A DNA stretch of 64,000 nt from Vanrija pseudolonga (GCF_020906515.1 NC_085852.1:2542001-2606000), one strand, 5' to 3'. Positions 18,969 to 29,556 are shown, numbered from the stretch's first letter. Program-made: numbers and translations. Notes: generated from the sequence alone by a model not told the origin.

Positions 18969-18988
18969 GGCAGGCAGGCAGGCAGGCA
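18969..18988. repeat. (GGCA)5 microsatellite
   Basis: Five tandem GGCA units. A longer (GGCA)7 tract is present at 47667-47694. Confidence 0.8.
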
Positions 18989-19848
18989 TGCATGTGTATA
19001 GCTCGTCAGAATGGCACACAAGGAGCTCGGTCGGTGAGTGACAGCGACTTGTAATGCGGCCACATTACGCCAAGGCTCTCGAGGCACGCGCCAGAACCGG
19101 CAGGTTTGCGGTGTTTGAGTTTGCCGCGTGAGGGCCACGCAGCGCCGCCGCTTCGGCTCCATGACGAGGCACCGCGACATTGCGCAAGTCATGTCGCGAC
19201 GCCGCCCAACGCCGCACGCACGCGAGCCCTGCCACGCCATGCAACACGCACACACCCTTGCGCTCTCATGTCAAGTGTCCGCAGACGAGGGCCCCAGTGG
19301 CTGGTCCGGGCTGGTTCTCCCTGCAAGCAAGGTTCACTGAATTGACGGGTGGACAGGACCCGGTTGCCAGGCACGCCATATACGCCGATAAGCATTCCTG
19401 CTGGCGGAGAGCTCGCCAGGTGGATCTCGTTAGGGTGAGAGGCGAGCCGGGGTAAAAGGAATCACTATGAGTGCCTGTAGCACGGCAGCATGCGAGCATG
19501 GCCTCACCGGCGCCCGCTCTCTCCCTTGAGCCAAGCATGCCGGCCACCCCTTGGACCACGGGGATCGGATTCCGGGCCATGGTTTCCAGCGTCCGACATG
19601 TGGCGGCGACGGTGCTCGTGCCCTCGGCGACCCATTGAACTGACGCGCAGCGCAGGCACTTAACTAAGACACTGCCCAGTTTGGGTGAGCGAGTATGCAT
19701 GTCATTGAGATTTGCATTGAGGCGCTCTCGGCATCGGCACGCACAGCCAAGGTCCAGATGTCAAGAACTAGTGTCAGGTGCCCAGGGCGCCAAAGACACC
19801 ACCACAAACCCTTGACGACCTCAGAACTCTAACAACACTGACTTGGAA

Positions 19849-20247
19849 CTACTGGTAGCAACTCCACCAGTCTCCAGCCCGCTCACATCGCTTGTTGTAC
19901 GGCCTGCCGTCAGTCCCTCCCAAGTGTCAGCACCTACGCGTCACAGTGTGCGCCGGAGCCTAAAATGGTCAGCCAGCGCTACCACGACAACAAGCCCACC
20001 ACCCACCCTGGTCGCAGCAAAGCGAGCTGTAGAAGATACACGAGTGGCCGCAGTTCTGGTTCTGCCAGAGTGCGCAAAATTCGTCCCAGGACAAGCGGCG
20101 GTTCTTGCTCTGACGCCCAGCCGGGACTGGACCGTTGGCGGGGACGAAGGGCGCGGGGTCACGTGCGTCGATGCCATCGCTGGACTCGGGGACGGCGAGG
20201 GCCAGCGTGGCCAAGATGAAGATAGTAGAGATGGTTTTGGCGAGCAT
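19849..20247 (-). CDS. SSP-E: small secreted cysteine-rich protein (8 Cys)
   Basis: Three exons (20007-20247, 19938-19959, 19849-19903; introns 46-47 and 34 nt) give 105 residues. The middle exon is again 22 nt; the last is 55 nt, one codon shorter. Signal peptide M-L-A-K-T-I-S-T-I-F-I-L-A-T-L-A-L-A, propeptide with I-D-A-R-D and a basic K-N-R-R Kex2-like site before L-S-W. Cysteines C-x7-C-x3-C-x6-CC-x7-C-x7-C-x8-C. The segment after exon 2, P-Y-N-K-R-C, parallels P-Y-N-R-Y-C (SSP-C) and P-Y-N-K-D-C (SSP-D). Intron donors are GTGGGT and GTAGGT, weaker than the common GTGAGT. Confidence 0.72.
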
Positions 20248-20297
20248 GGTGGTTAGTTATGGGTAAGTTTACGGGTGCTTGGGGTCTGATGGCCTCC

Positions 20298-20304
20298 TTT
20301 ATAT
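20298..20304 (-). promoter_or_regulatory. TATA box of SSP-E
   Basis: ATATAAA on the minus strand, 51-57 nt upstream of the ATG. Confidence 0.6.
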
Positions 20305-21049
20305 CCACTTCTCTCGAGCACCCGCCTCCTTCCACACCATGTCGACCACCAGGTGGATACCTCCGCCACACCACCACCCATCGCACATCATCTTCTCGTA
20401 CTCGCTTCATCGATTCCGAATGACCAGAGTGCCACACCCACCCCGTGACCTCGGTAGTATTCAAGGCCCCAGTGTCGGCGCGCCAACAGTCCCGAACGCC
20501 CAGTAGCGGGGTGCCTCGGGAGGAACTTTCGGTATTGTTGTTGCTCTCGACGACCGGGCGGGTGGAGTAACGATTCGGAGCCCGTGTCGCCGGAATGCAC
20601 CTGGTGCACTATGCGGCGACTTACATATGTATGCCGTTGTGCAACATCTTGACGACCGGTAGCAAACTCGGACGCCAAAGCACAACTCTATTATTGCCCA
20701 CAAAGCAGATCCGCCACAGACGTCTTATCAATGTCAGTGACGTCGATGATGTTTTTCGGGTGACCCAAACAAAGGCACAGCTGGCAATGGTCGCGAAGCA
20801 ACGATTTATTATTCGGAATCGCCCACTGTTAGTTTGGGGTTTGAGGAGCATGTGATGCTACCTGGGTTATGTTGGGCTCCACACTGCTTTGGCGTCACTT
20901 CCGTTGGCTTTGTGAAGTAGCGTGGTTGATAAATGTGGCGAATCAGATACTGCAGTGGCGCCCCACATCCTTCTCTGCTGACTTGGCGCTACCGTCCCCA
21001 TCCGCAGCAATGAATCAGTGACGGCCATCTTGAGTAGAACTGGCGATAA

Positions 21050-21212
21050 GACACTCACAACACTCGAACACTGTCACAAGGGTTCGCACTGACTGTGTAC
21101 GAGGTGCTGCAGGCGAATGAGGTGATGACGGATTTAACGAGCGCGTCACTTGCTGGGTGTGCTGGATTGTGGTTGAACAGACGAACGAGCCGACGATGAA
21201 GCTAGTTAGCAT
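21050..21212 (-). pseudogene. Possible relic of an SSP-type gene
   Basis: From an ATG at 21212 the minus strand reads M-L-T-S-F-I-V-G-S-F-V-C, then a Ser/Pro/Ala-rich stretch and F-E-C-C just before a GTGAGT donor at 21050-21051. This is reminiscent of exon 1 of SSP-C to SSP-E (M-L-x-x, hydrophobic start, CC before intron 1). No matching 22-nt exon or C-terminal exon follows, and the first acceptor leads straight to a stop. The hydrophobic part is weak. It could simply be chance. Confidence 0.2.
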
Positions 21213-21501
21213 CCCCAGGCAACGAGCACACAGACAACCGTGATATGGGTAACCAGGAGGTGTTGGGAACAAGCCCTCCTGTCCCCCACGTCGCTCCTTT
21301 GGCTCCGCAACGTTTCCCATGTGACGGCGTTCCGAAGCATTTGACGACACCCATCAACACGGTCTGTCCATCAACACCCGACAGTGGTGGGGTGGGGTTG
21401 ACGCCCGAGAGGTGCTCTGGACGCACCCAATGTACACATACAACATCCAGAGTAATATCTCGTTGTCGTGGGGCAGGAACTGTTCCTGTTGCGGCGGGAG
21501 C

Positions 21502-21523
21502 GAGCACCGCCTCGCGTTTCATC
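21502..21523 (+). repeat. Inverted repeat, left arm (22 bp)
   Basis: Perfect reverse complement of 21731-21752, 207 bp apart. Similarity continues patchily 5' of the left arm (CGGGAGC/CGGGAGC), so it may be what remains of a longer inverted duplication. Confidence 0.75.
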
Positions 21524-21730
21524 TGCCACACTGGTCACCACCGCCGCCGAGGGGCTCTTACAGCACCTTAGGATCTGATCAGACGTCCAATATAGTTTGT
21601 ATGTACAGGTACGGTTGCCGAATGTTCCAAGCAGGCACGCCTTGCGTCACTCACCTCGGGCAGGTGACCACCTTCTTCATGTTGGGCGAGGTGCTTCACG
21701 TCGTGTCGTCGAGTGTGAAGGAGGAACGGT

Positions 21731-21752
21731 GATGAAACGCGAGGCGGTGCTC
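21731..21752 (-). repeat. Inverted repeat, right arm (22 bp)
   Basis: Perfect reverse complement of 21502-21523. Confidence 0.75.
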
Positions 21753-22087
21753 CCGTGCTCCGTTCCTTCTCAGCAGTCGGGGCCACAAGTGGGGCGTCTG
21801 GGTGCCGTGTTGAACAGTGTGGCATGATCTTCTACAATGGAAGGTGTCATCCGCTCGTGTGCCACTGGAGCTGAACGTATTCGCCACGACTACGTCAAAA
21901 CAATTCACTCCCTCCGAAGCCGCCTCTTCACATACCCCCTGCCCACCTCACGAACCTCTCAATCCCGTCTCCTACTGCCCACCGGTTTCCAAGAGATGGG
22001 TGTACCTTCGGCAAGTCAGGTGGCCTCCCGCACCTTCCCATCACCAGCACTTCGAGAAAAGCATTAATCGCCCTCGCCATGAATGTG

Positions 22088-22094
22088 TATATAA
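22088..22094 (+). promoter_or_regulatory. TATA box of SSP-F
   Basis: TATATAA, 51 nt upstream of the ATG at 22139, the same spacing as in the other SSP genes. Confidence 0.65.
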
Positions 22095-22138
22095 CGCAGC
22101 GTCGCTGGTCGAGGTTTGCTCATCCCATTAAGCTCACA

Positions 22139-22579
22139 ATGCTCGCCAAAGTCAGCATCACCCTCCTCGCCCTCCTCGCGTCCGCCATTGCCGCGCCGGT
22201 ACCCAGCCCCGGCCCGGCCGAGGCCGTAGCCACCTATTTCAATGATACGATCGTTCCTGATGTGGAAGCCCGTAAATGGGTTGATGGTCACGACATCGAT
22301 ATCGGTTACAAAAGCTGGTTCTGCGTCTACACAAGGATTAACACGGGTCAAGTCAAAGTCCCTGTCTTCCGGCCCTGTTACAAATGTCCCAGTGAGTTTT
22401 GTCGTCGAGACACGCTGTGTCACGCATGCTCATGCCACTCAGAGGCATCCAACGGCGCGATCTGCTGGGGAGCGTAAGTGCCGAACGCTGCTATGACAAC
22501 TCCGGACGCCGTACTGACATCTGGCAGCAACTGGAACTCCTGCGCCACGAATGGCTACGACTACATATGCAGGGAGTAG
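22139..22579 (+). CDS. SSP-F: small secreted cysteine-rich protein (6 Cys), divergent member
   Basis: Three exons (22139-22391, 22443-22473, 22528-22579; introns 51 and 54 nt) give 111 residues. The plan matches the other SSP genes: M-L-A-K signal peptide (V-S-I-T-L-L-A-L-L-A-S-A-I-A-A), a propeptide with V-E-A-R-K, a short middle exon (here 31 nt) and a 52-nt last exon with two cysteines. Intron phases are also the same (1 then 2). Cysteines: C-x17-C-x2-C-x8-C-x7-C-x8-C. The longer first loop and middle exon make it the most divergent member; its inclusion rests on architecture and N-terminal motifs rather than mature-sequence identity. Confidence 0.7.
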
Positions 22580-23110
22580 GGCGAGTACGGATGAGCTTGA
22601 AGCTTTCAGGAGTGAAATCGAACGGTGAATCGTAGTCAAATGCAGTGAAGTGGCTGCGAGTGGCATGCCGTGGATGACTGAGTGTTGCCACATTCGTGTT
22701 GAGTGTCAATGTCGTGGCGTGGATGCCACATCGCGTCAGGAAGATCGTGTTCCGACTGAGTGAGTGTGGCCTCCGCCATCGGCCTCTGGGCACCTTCCTC
22801 GCCATCACACCTCTATGCCGATACATGACAATTAGCTTGGTCGCACCTTGGTGTACAGAGGCCCGATGGATGCCCAACCCCGGCGTATTCTGGACTTGGC
22901 ATATCGCCCCCTTTCAGCCTGCCCCGTTCCCAGACGAAAGGGCCAGCCAGTATTGCTGTGCCAACCGGGCGGAAGAGCAACTTGGTACAGAACAGAAAAC
23001 TGCCAATGCTATATTCATGTTACGTGCTATACAATGCGGGCCGACAATGCAGCTACATACATATGACAATGGATGTCCAATGCTCTCCAACTCTCTCCCC
23101 CTCCTCTTCT
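22580..23110. other. Intergenic region
   Basis: 531 bp between convergent SSP-F and the SUMO protease. No gene or repeat seen. Confidence 0.45.
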
Positions 23111-26100
23111 CTAGTGCTCGCCGCCCGAGTCTGAATCAATGCTGATCGCCCGAGCTGCAGTCATCCCCGTGTCATTCTTCTGTGCCTGTGTCGGTTTTCG
23201 CCGCTTTGGCTGGGGCCCGTCGGACGACGGCTTGGTGGATGCGGACGTCCGCTTGGAGGATGCAGATGAATGGTTCATCCTCGTTGGGGCCGGATCCGTT
23301 CGTTGGAGCTTTGAAGCAGCGGCTATGCGCGTCCCCAGCGACTTTGGCCCATCCCTGCGGTCCCGAGGCTGGGGTGAGCCTGCGGAGCTATCCAAGGTGC
23401 TGTCAGGAGACACGGCATTGCGCTGGCGCTGGTTCTCCTTGCCTTCGGCGTTTTCCTTGTCCGACGCACTGCCTGCGACAGAAGGCGTGTTACGCCCGCG
23501 CGTCTCGGCCGAGTCCCGCGGGTTCTTACGAGAAGTCTCCGCTGTCGCGATCATGCGCGGGAGTGCACCCACCTCAAGGGCATGATGAATTGGTGTAGTT
23601 CCACCCCGGCTTTCAGTGTTGCGGCTAGACGGCCCAGGAGTAGACGAAGACGACAGTGGGTGCGTGGGGCGAGGGAAATCACCAGGGGCACGTAGTTCCA
23701 CTTCGACGACGGGGCGTTTTGAGCGGGGTGTGGGGGCTTGCTGCGGCTCCAGGTCCACCGGCCTGTACAACGGCGAGGAAGAACCACTGGTGCCTGTCTC
23801 GCCGTTGGAGATGCCTCCGGTCGGACTAGGTACTGGTGACACCTTGGAGCGGTTGTCGGGGGAAAGGTGGGAAGGCACAGAAGGCTTGGATGTCGCGAGT
23901 TGCCTAGACGCTGTCGAGGGGCTAGCAGGTGGTGACGGCGAGAGAATGGCTGGCCTTTGGCTCGCTCCCTGGAGGCCATCGCCCGACAGAGCAGGCGAAT
24001 GAGCTGCGGCTTGCCATGGTTCGATACAGCTCCCCAGAGCAGTGACCGATGTGGTTGACTCATCCATCCCTTGTGCAGGCGCTGGGATGTCATGCAAGCT
24101 GTTCCACGTCGCCGTGAGGTTGTCGAGAGTTTCCGCCCAAGTGTCACGAAGTCGCTCCGTGGCAGAGCGCTTCCACACCACGTCGAGCTCAGCGTTATAG
24201 GGCTCATCCACTTCTGTTCGGTGTGGCGGTCCCTTCTGATCCGTCAGCAATGTCGGAAACATTCACTCACTCCGATGAACTGAAGCACACTTCGTGGATC
24301 CTCGAGGAGGCAGCTGACATAGTGGATGAGGAATACTCCGCAATCGGATGAGTTGGGCTGCTCAATGACTTTGGCGTCAATGTACACCGCCTCGGACATT
24401 TCGTCCAGGCTGGGAACCTCTGTCGCTGGTAGCTTGTCATGCGCTTCGTACTGAAGCCAACGCTTAAGGTTGTTGCCAACTGCCTTGTGGGTTCCGCCGA
24501 GCGAGTCGAGTAGGATGACGTAGGTTCTGAAGTTAGCCCCTGGTTCGTACGAATGCTCACTTGTCATCCGCTACAATGTCGAAGTCTTCACGCCTTGGCT
24601 TTTTTGCAGGCCCCTTGGGGGGTGACGAGGCAGTTGGCTCTACCTCTGAGCCTCGACGTGGCGATTTGTCCTGCTTTTGGAACAACTTGTCCTGCTCGTG
24701 GAACATCTCTAACACGAATGACTGGATCGGCCTGGGTGAAGGGATCTCAGGCGTCGGATTGCGACTGATGGACATCTTGTCGACTTGACTCGACACCTTT
24801 TCGATATCCGCGTTCTCCCCGAATGATTGGTCAATGACGTTTAGCGGGTCGTCCGAATCGGCCGGCTTCGGTGAATCAGGAGGCTGATGGTGCGAAGACC
24901 TGGATGACGATTGCCGTGCGATCGCCTGATTGTCCCCTCCGAGCTTTGCTGATCTTCGCGTAGCCGGACGAGTAGTCGCTGGACGCGCTGGTTCAGACTC
25001 TGGTTGCGGCTCACGCTTCTTCAGAATCCCGCGAGGGTTGTAGATGACGGCGAGGAACCAGTGCAATGACTCGTTGATGGGCACGATGATAAAGTCCTTC
25101 TCAAAGATGTTTGCAGTCTTGGTCCACTTCTTCACAGAGTCATATGCAGGCCACTCTTCGTCTGTTGCCTTGAATCTGTGATAGTTAGGACTACACAACC
25201 AATGCTACGCACCCCTTGTCCTTCTTTGAAAGTTTATCGTAGAAGAATGAGTTGAACATGTGGACCTTGTCACGGGTGCCTTGGGTGATCGCCTGCTCGT
25301 GGAGGGTGTACCTAAGCCCAAAGTCGAGGAAGGTATCGTTGAGGAAGTCACCTTCGACGAGACGGTACTTGTCGCCCTTGGTCACTTGGACGTCGCTTCG
25401 GCCTTGCAATGGCCACCCGAAGAGGCTGCATATTCAGCTTGCAGTCAGTAGGCGCAAACTCACACATCATTCCGGTCGATGCGTGGAGTCTTTGCACGAG
25501 GAGGGGGGTCGGTCTCGAGAGGCTCATCAGAATCTGATGGGTCGTCTACACGCTCCAGCCGGCGGGCCGCTCGTGTGCTTCGTCGAGTTGCGACAGGGGT
25601 ATGGCTGGCACATGGTCAACAATGGGGATTTGCAGCATCGTTAGCACTTACAAATCCAGTTTGGTTTGCGTGTGGTCGTCTGCTCGGCCTTTGCCTTTCC
25701 GCCTGTCTGAGGTCATTGGCGCCTGGTATTCCTCAGAACCGCTCCGGGGCTTGCGGCCATTCGCGTCGACAGGCGGACGACTTAACACCTTCTGCAGTGA
25801 CTGACGCCGCATTTCGGAGGCTCGATATGCCATCTGGCTAGGAGTATTCTTCCCGCTCGGCCCAGCCCTGGCATTGGGCCTATTCCTCAGGCTGGGCCCA
25901 TCGGAGCGGTCCAAGCCGTCGAGCTTTTCGAACATGTAATCCAGATTCTCCTGTAGACTTGGACTGCCATCAGCTGAGAACACAGGGAGCACGTACGCGA
26001 GACGGTGCGCTTTTGTGTCGGCCGGCAACATCTTGGTGAGCATTTGAAGGAAGTCCCGGCTGTCGGTATTGTCTTGCAGGACCATGCCTCGTGTCGGCTC

Positions 26101-27616
26101 ACCTGCAGGTGTTAGTGGTGACCGCTCAGTGGCTCAACGCCCGACCTACCTCCACCCAATGATTCAAATTGCGATGAACCTGATCCAGCAGCCAGAGTCA
26201 CCCACATCATCGGAGGATCGAGGCACCACTGTTGACGGTTGTCAGATCAAGACAACTTCAAAAGCACTTACATGCACTTCCTTGATGTCGTTCAAGGGTA
26301 TCTCCTCCTTGACATCCTGTGTTTCTGGAGCAGGTTTTCCGTAAAGAGAGAAGAAGTTATATCCACGTTTGAGAGAAATGTAAACGTCTCGTATTGGTCG
26401 ATCACCACTGAAGCAGCGTTGTGCTTTGGCAGAGAAGTAAGAGAATGGGTCTTGCGAGGCTTTGGGCACGGCCTTTTTCGGCTTGGCGACCTGATGGTCA
26501 GGGGAAGTCAGCGCGATGGCGACTCACCGTGGACGGCGCTGGCTCTTGAACAGAGCCATCTTTCTTCCTCATAGGGGCTTTTCGCTTCTCTATGGTGACA
26601 TGAAGCTTTGATGCGCCCGGGACGGGCCTCGTGGCGCTGGGTTTCATCTTTGGAGGGATAGTCTCGGCAGACGACGAGAACTGCTCGATCGACTCGAGCT
26701 TTTCCTCCTCCTTCTCCTCCTCCTCCTCCTCGTAGTCGTCGTCGTCGTCGAGGACGGGATAAGGGGCCGATTCGGCGTCCGGGGTAAGGGAGGCCAGGCG
26801 ATGAGGGCCTGGCGGCTTCTTGGTCGGGCTTGACTTTTGAGGGGAACCGCTTCGACTCGCCGTATGACTGCGGCTCGGTCCTGGTGCGCTTGGGAAGCCA
26901 GGATTCCGTTTCACGGCGCCCTCGTCTTCTGAAGATGGAACCTCCAGGATCTCTGACCCTTCTGGGAGATCGCGCACACGTTCGCGGGAAGACGACGTGC
27001 GGCCGAACGAGTTGTCGAGCTTTTGCTGAGTAACTTTCGCTCGCTTGGCCGGAGGAGGGTCTGGTGGCTGGCCAAGCTGACCACGCCCTTGTGGTGGCCT
27101 CCAACCGATTTCCTCGTCTGGGGACCAATTTCCGCGTGTCGGTGATGAGTGGACGTGTTGACGTGAACCTCCAGACCTCTGTTGCGCAGGGTTAAGCTCA
27201 CGGCCATGAGTAGACCGGTCATGCCGTTGACCGCCGGAGCTCGATGGTGCGCCATTCAGAGTGTTGCGTCCGGGTGTGTAAGGAGAAGAAAGCCCGCTGA
27301 GCCTCCGCTGTGACAGTCGAGTAAGTATTGCTTGGAGTTGCTTCTTCCCTCTGGAATGTAGGGCACACCATCAACTCACGTCATTGGCCTTCCTATCCTT
27401 GCGCTTGCGCTCGTTATCCTCGCGGTCGGCAGCTGCGCCTCTACGTTCGTCAGCAGGGTTCAAGACTCGCAGCAGCGCTTACATCTCGATTCCAAGCAGC
27501 CTCCGGCTCGCATTCGGGCGCGGCGTGGACATTGATGAACCAGGATCGGGAAGCTCGAGGCCATTCACAAGTGACGGTTTGGGTGGTGATTGGGAGTGAG
27601 TGGCCTGATACTCCAT
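23111..27616 (-). CDS. SUMO-specific protease, Ulp2/SENP6-7 type
   Basis: Eleven exons (27483-27616, 27380-27440, 26528-27307, 26272-26490, 26150-26228, 25652-26102, 25464-25604, 25213-25425, 24561-25175, 24271-24526, 23111-24235) give about 1357 residues. Ulp2-type C48 cysteine proteases trim poly-SUMO chains in the nucleus. Family landmarks are [26 protein letters not shown], and catalytic His731 in [10 protein letters not shown]. Further on come Asp905 in V-I-L-L-D-S-L-G and Gln954 and Cys960 in [12 protein letters not shown] low-complexity insert of about 150 residues lies between the catalytic His and Asp, as in SENP6/7 and Ulp2. The N-terminal 400 and C-terminal 370 residues are Ser/Pro-rich and probably disordered. 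The C terminus is basic (K-R-R-K). Introns are 34-72 nt. The start (27616) follows an in-frame stop directly. Confidence 0.88.
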
Positions 27617-28223
27617 TCAGTGGCCGGCCCGCGAGCCACTGGGGCTAGGATAACCACTCGACGACTGAGGCCGCGTCAGCCGCAGCACGCGCGTCGCGGT
27701 GGCAACTTGCCTGACTCTAGTTCTCAAGAGTGAGTCGCAAGGGCATGTCCTCCGAGGGCGGGAGCTGAGAAGGCGAGGAAGGGCGCAGAGGTGCGTCGCA
27801 AGTGGACGTGTTGGTCGCTGAGGAGGAGCTCTAGCGGTGAGTCCGCGGGGGGGGTATCGCAGGCCAAGTCTAGGTACAGTAGGCCTCGGGTGTCGCGTAC
27901 AAGTGATGCGATTGAATGTAGGTAGAAGAGTGAGAGAGGGTTTGTGACGAGAAGAGATGTTTGGTGGACGAGATTGATTCAGACGCGCGTCAGTGGACCA
28001 AAGCAGCGAGCGGCCGAGTGACTGGGCCGATTTGGATTTGGCTGAGGCGAGTGCGGTAATCTCTCATTTGCCACCGCTGGGCAAAGCTCGGGGCAACAAC
28101 AAATCCACTCAGCTCTACCATTTCGTCATCGCAGAATCGACCAACACCAGCAACGGCCACGAGCACTGACAACAACGGCGTTGACGGCGGCGGCCATTAC
28201 AACGAGAAGCAGCATCAGCAGTG
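27617..28223. promoter_or_regulatory. Divergent promoter region (SUMO protease / WRAP53-like)
   Basis: 607 bp between divergent starts. No TATA box or repeat stands out and no extra gene is seen. Confidence 0.4.
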
Positions 28224-29556
28224 ATGGCGCAAGGCGCCGAGGCCGAGATGGCATCACAATGGCCCACAGCGCCATTGTACAACTTCAGTTCGGCCCCAAG
28301 ACCAAAGGCAACAATAGCAGCAGCGAGCCTGTCCAGCGCCATCTTCTTCCGCAACGCGAGATGGTGCGTGTCCACGATTGACAAGGCTGACGTCAGGACG
28401 CCAGACTGCACCGCAGTGCTCACGACAGCCGAGGACCACGTCGTGCGCGTGCTCGGCGCGGACCTGTCGCCGTCCCTCGAATCGCGTCAGCCCGACGCGG
28501 TCCACGCTGCGGTGTGGCACCCTGCCGCGTCGGCGAGCACGCCCGAGGCGTTCTGTTTCGCCGCCAGCGTGCGCGACACGCCGGTGCGCCTCGTCGACGC
28601 GGCGGACGGGAGAATACGCGCATCATACCCCATCGTGGACCACCGCGAGCGGTTCATCGCGCCGCACAGCCTGGCATTCAACGTCGGCGCGGACAAGTGA
28701 GCTAACCGCAGCCCCGCGTCGTAGCTGACACCCCCAGGCTCTACTGCGGCTTTGAGAACGCGATCGAGGTCGTCGACGTCGCGAGCCCGGGGTACGACAA
28801 CCACGAGCGGCTCAAGACGAACGTCACGCGCCGGGACAAGGGCGGGCAGAAGGGCATCATCTCGGCGCTCAGTTTCAGCCAGCACAACGTCGGCACGTAC
28901 GCCGCCGGCTCGTTCAACGGCTCGGTGGTGCTGTACGACGAGGACACGGGCGCGCGGGCGGCTGCACACCTGGACGGGGTGGTAGGCGGCGGGGTCACCC
29001 AGCTCGCGTACCACCCCCTCGATGGCAACACGCTCTTCGTGGCCTCGCGCCGGTCGAACGCGCTCCAGGTGTTCGATCTGCGGGATACCTCCGCGCCTGT
29101 CGCGCGGCTGGAGCGCAGCGCGAACACTAACCAGCGTATTGAGTTTGGGCTAGACCCATGGGGCAGGTATCTCGCCTCGGGCGACGAGGTGGGTGTCACT
29201 TCGCCTATCTCGGCTCACCCAACAGAATGGCACATTGCGCGTCTGGGATATCTCGGATGGCGCCTTCACACTCCTGCTCGAGGACAAGCTACACGAAGGT
29301 GAGAGGTTGACAGATCTACGGTGACAGCAGCCTTACACCCCCAGATGCCCTACACTCGGTCCAGCTCCACCCCTACAAACCGCTGGTCCTCACAGCCGCG
29401 GGGTCGCGAGCATACCTCCAAAACACAGTCGACGATGCGTCCAGCGACGAGTTCGACTCGGACTCGGAAAGCGACGGAGGTGACGACGAGCTTCTCGCCC
29501 CCACCACGCAGCGCAAACCACCAGACACACGCCTCGTGGTCTGGGACTTTGAATGA
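28224..29556 (+). CDS. WD40 protein of the WRAP53/TCAB1 (Swt21-like) family
   Basis: Four exons (28224-28696, 28738-29188, 29226-29298, 29345-29556) give 402 residues. In animals TCAB1 carries telomerase RNA and scaRNAs to Cajal bodies; yeast Swt21 affects splicing. The family signature T-N-Q-R-I-E-F-G-L-D-P-W-G-R-Y-L-A-S-G-D (exon 2 end) aligns with the T-N-Q-R-I-x-F-D-L-D-P of WRAP53. WD-type units include F-N-G-S-V-V-L-Y-D-E-D-T-G, V-T-Q-L-A-Y-H-P, L-Q-V-F-D-L-R-D and L-R-V-W-D-I-S-D-G. The C terminus has an acidic D-E-F-D-S-D-S-E-S-D patch and ends L-V-V-W-D-F-E. Introns of 37-46 nt. Confidence 0.85.

Larger units (their letters stand above)
18195..19848. other. 1.65-kb spacer between SSP-D and SSP-E
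   Basis: Long frames occur by chance in this GC-rich DNA, but none shows motifs, splice-consistent structure or a start with a promoter. The only features seen are the SSP-D TATA-like box (18247-18252) and a short (GGCA)n tract. Confidence 0.4.
20248..22138. other. 1.9-kb spacer between SSP-E and SSP-F
   Basis: Divergent upstream regions of SSP-E and SSP-F. Contains both TATA boxes, a possible relic SSP at 21050-21212 and a 22-bp inverted repeat (separate entries). Nothing else supported. Confidence 0.4.

Noticed and set aside
19266-19700. 144-codon minus-strand frame near SSP-E
   Set aside because: No signal peptide, motif or splice-linked exons; chance frame in GC-rich DNA.
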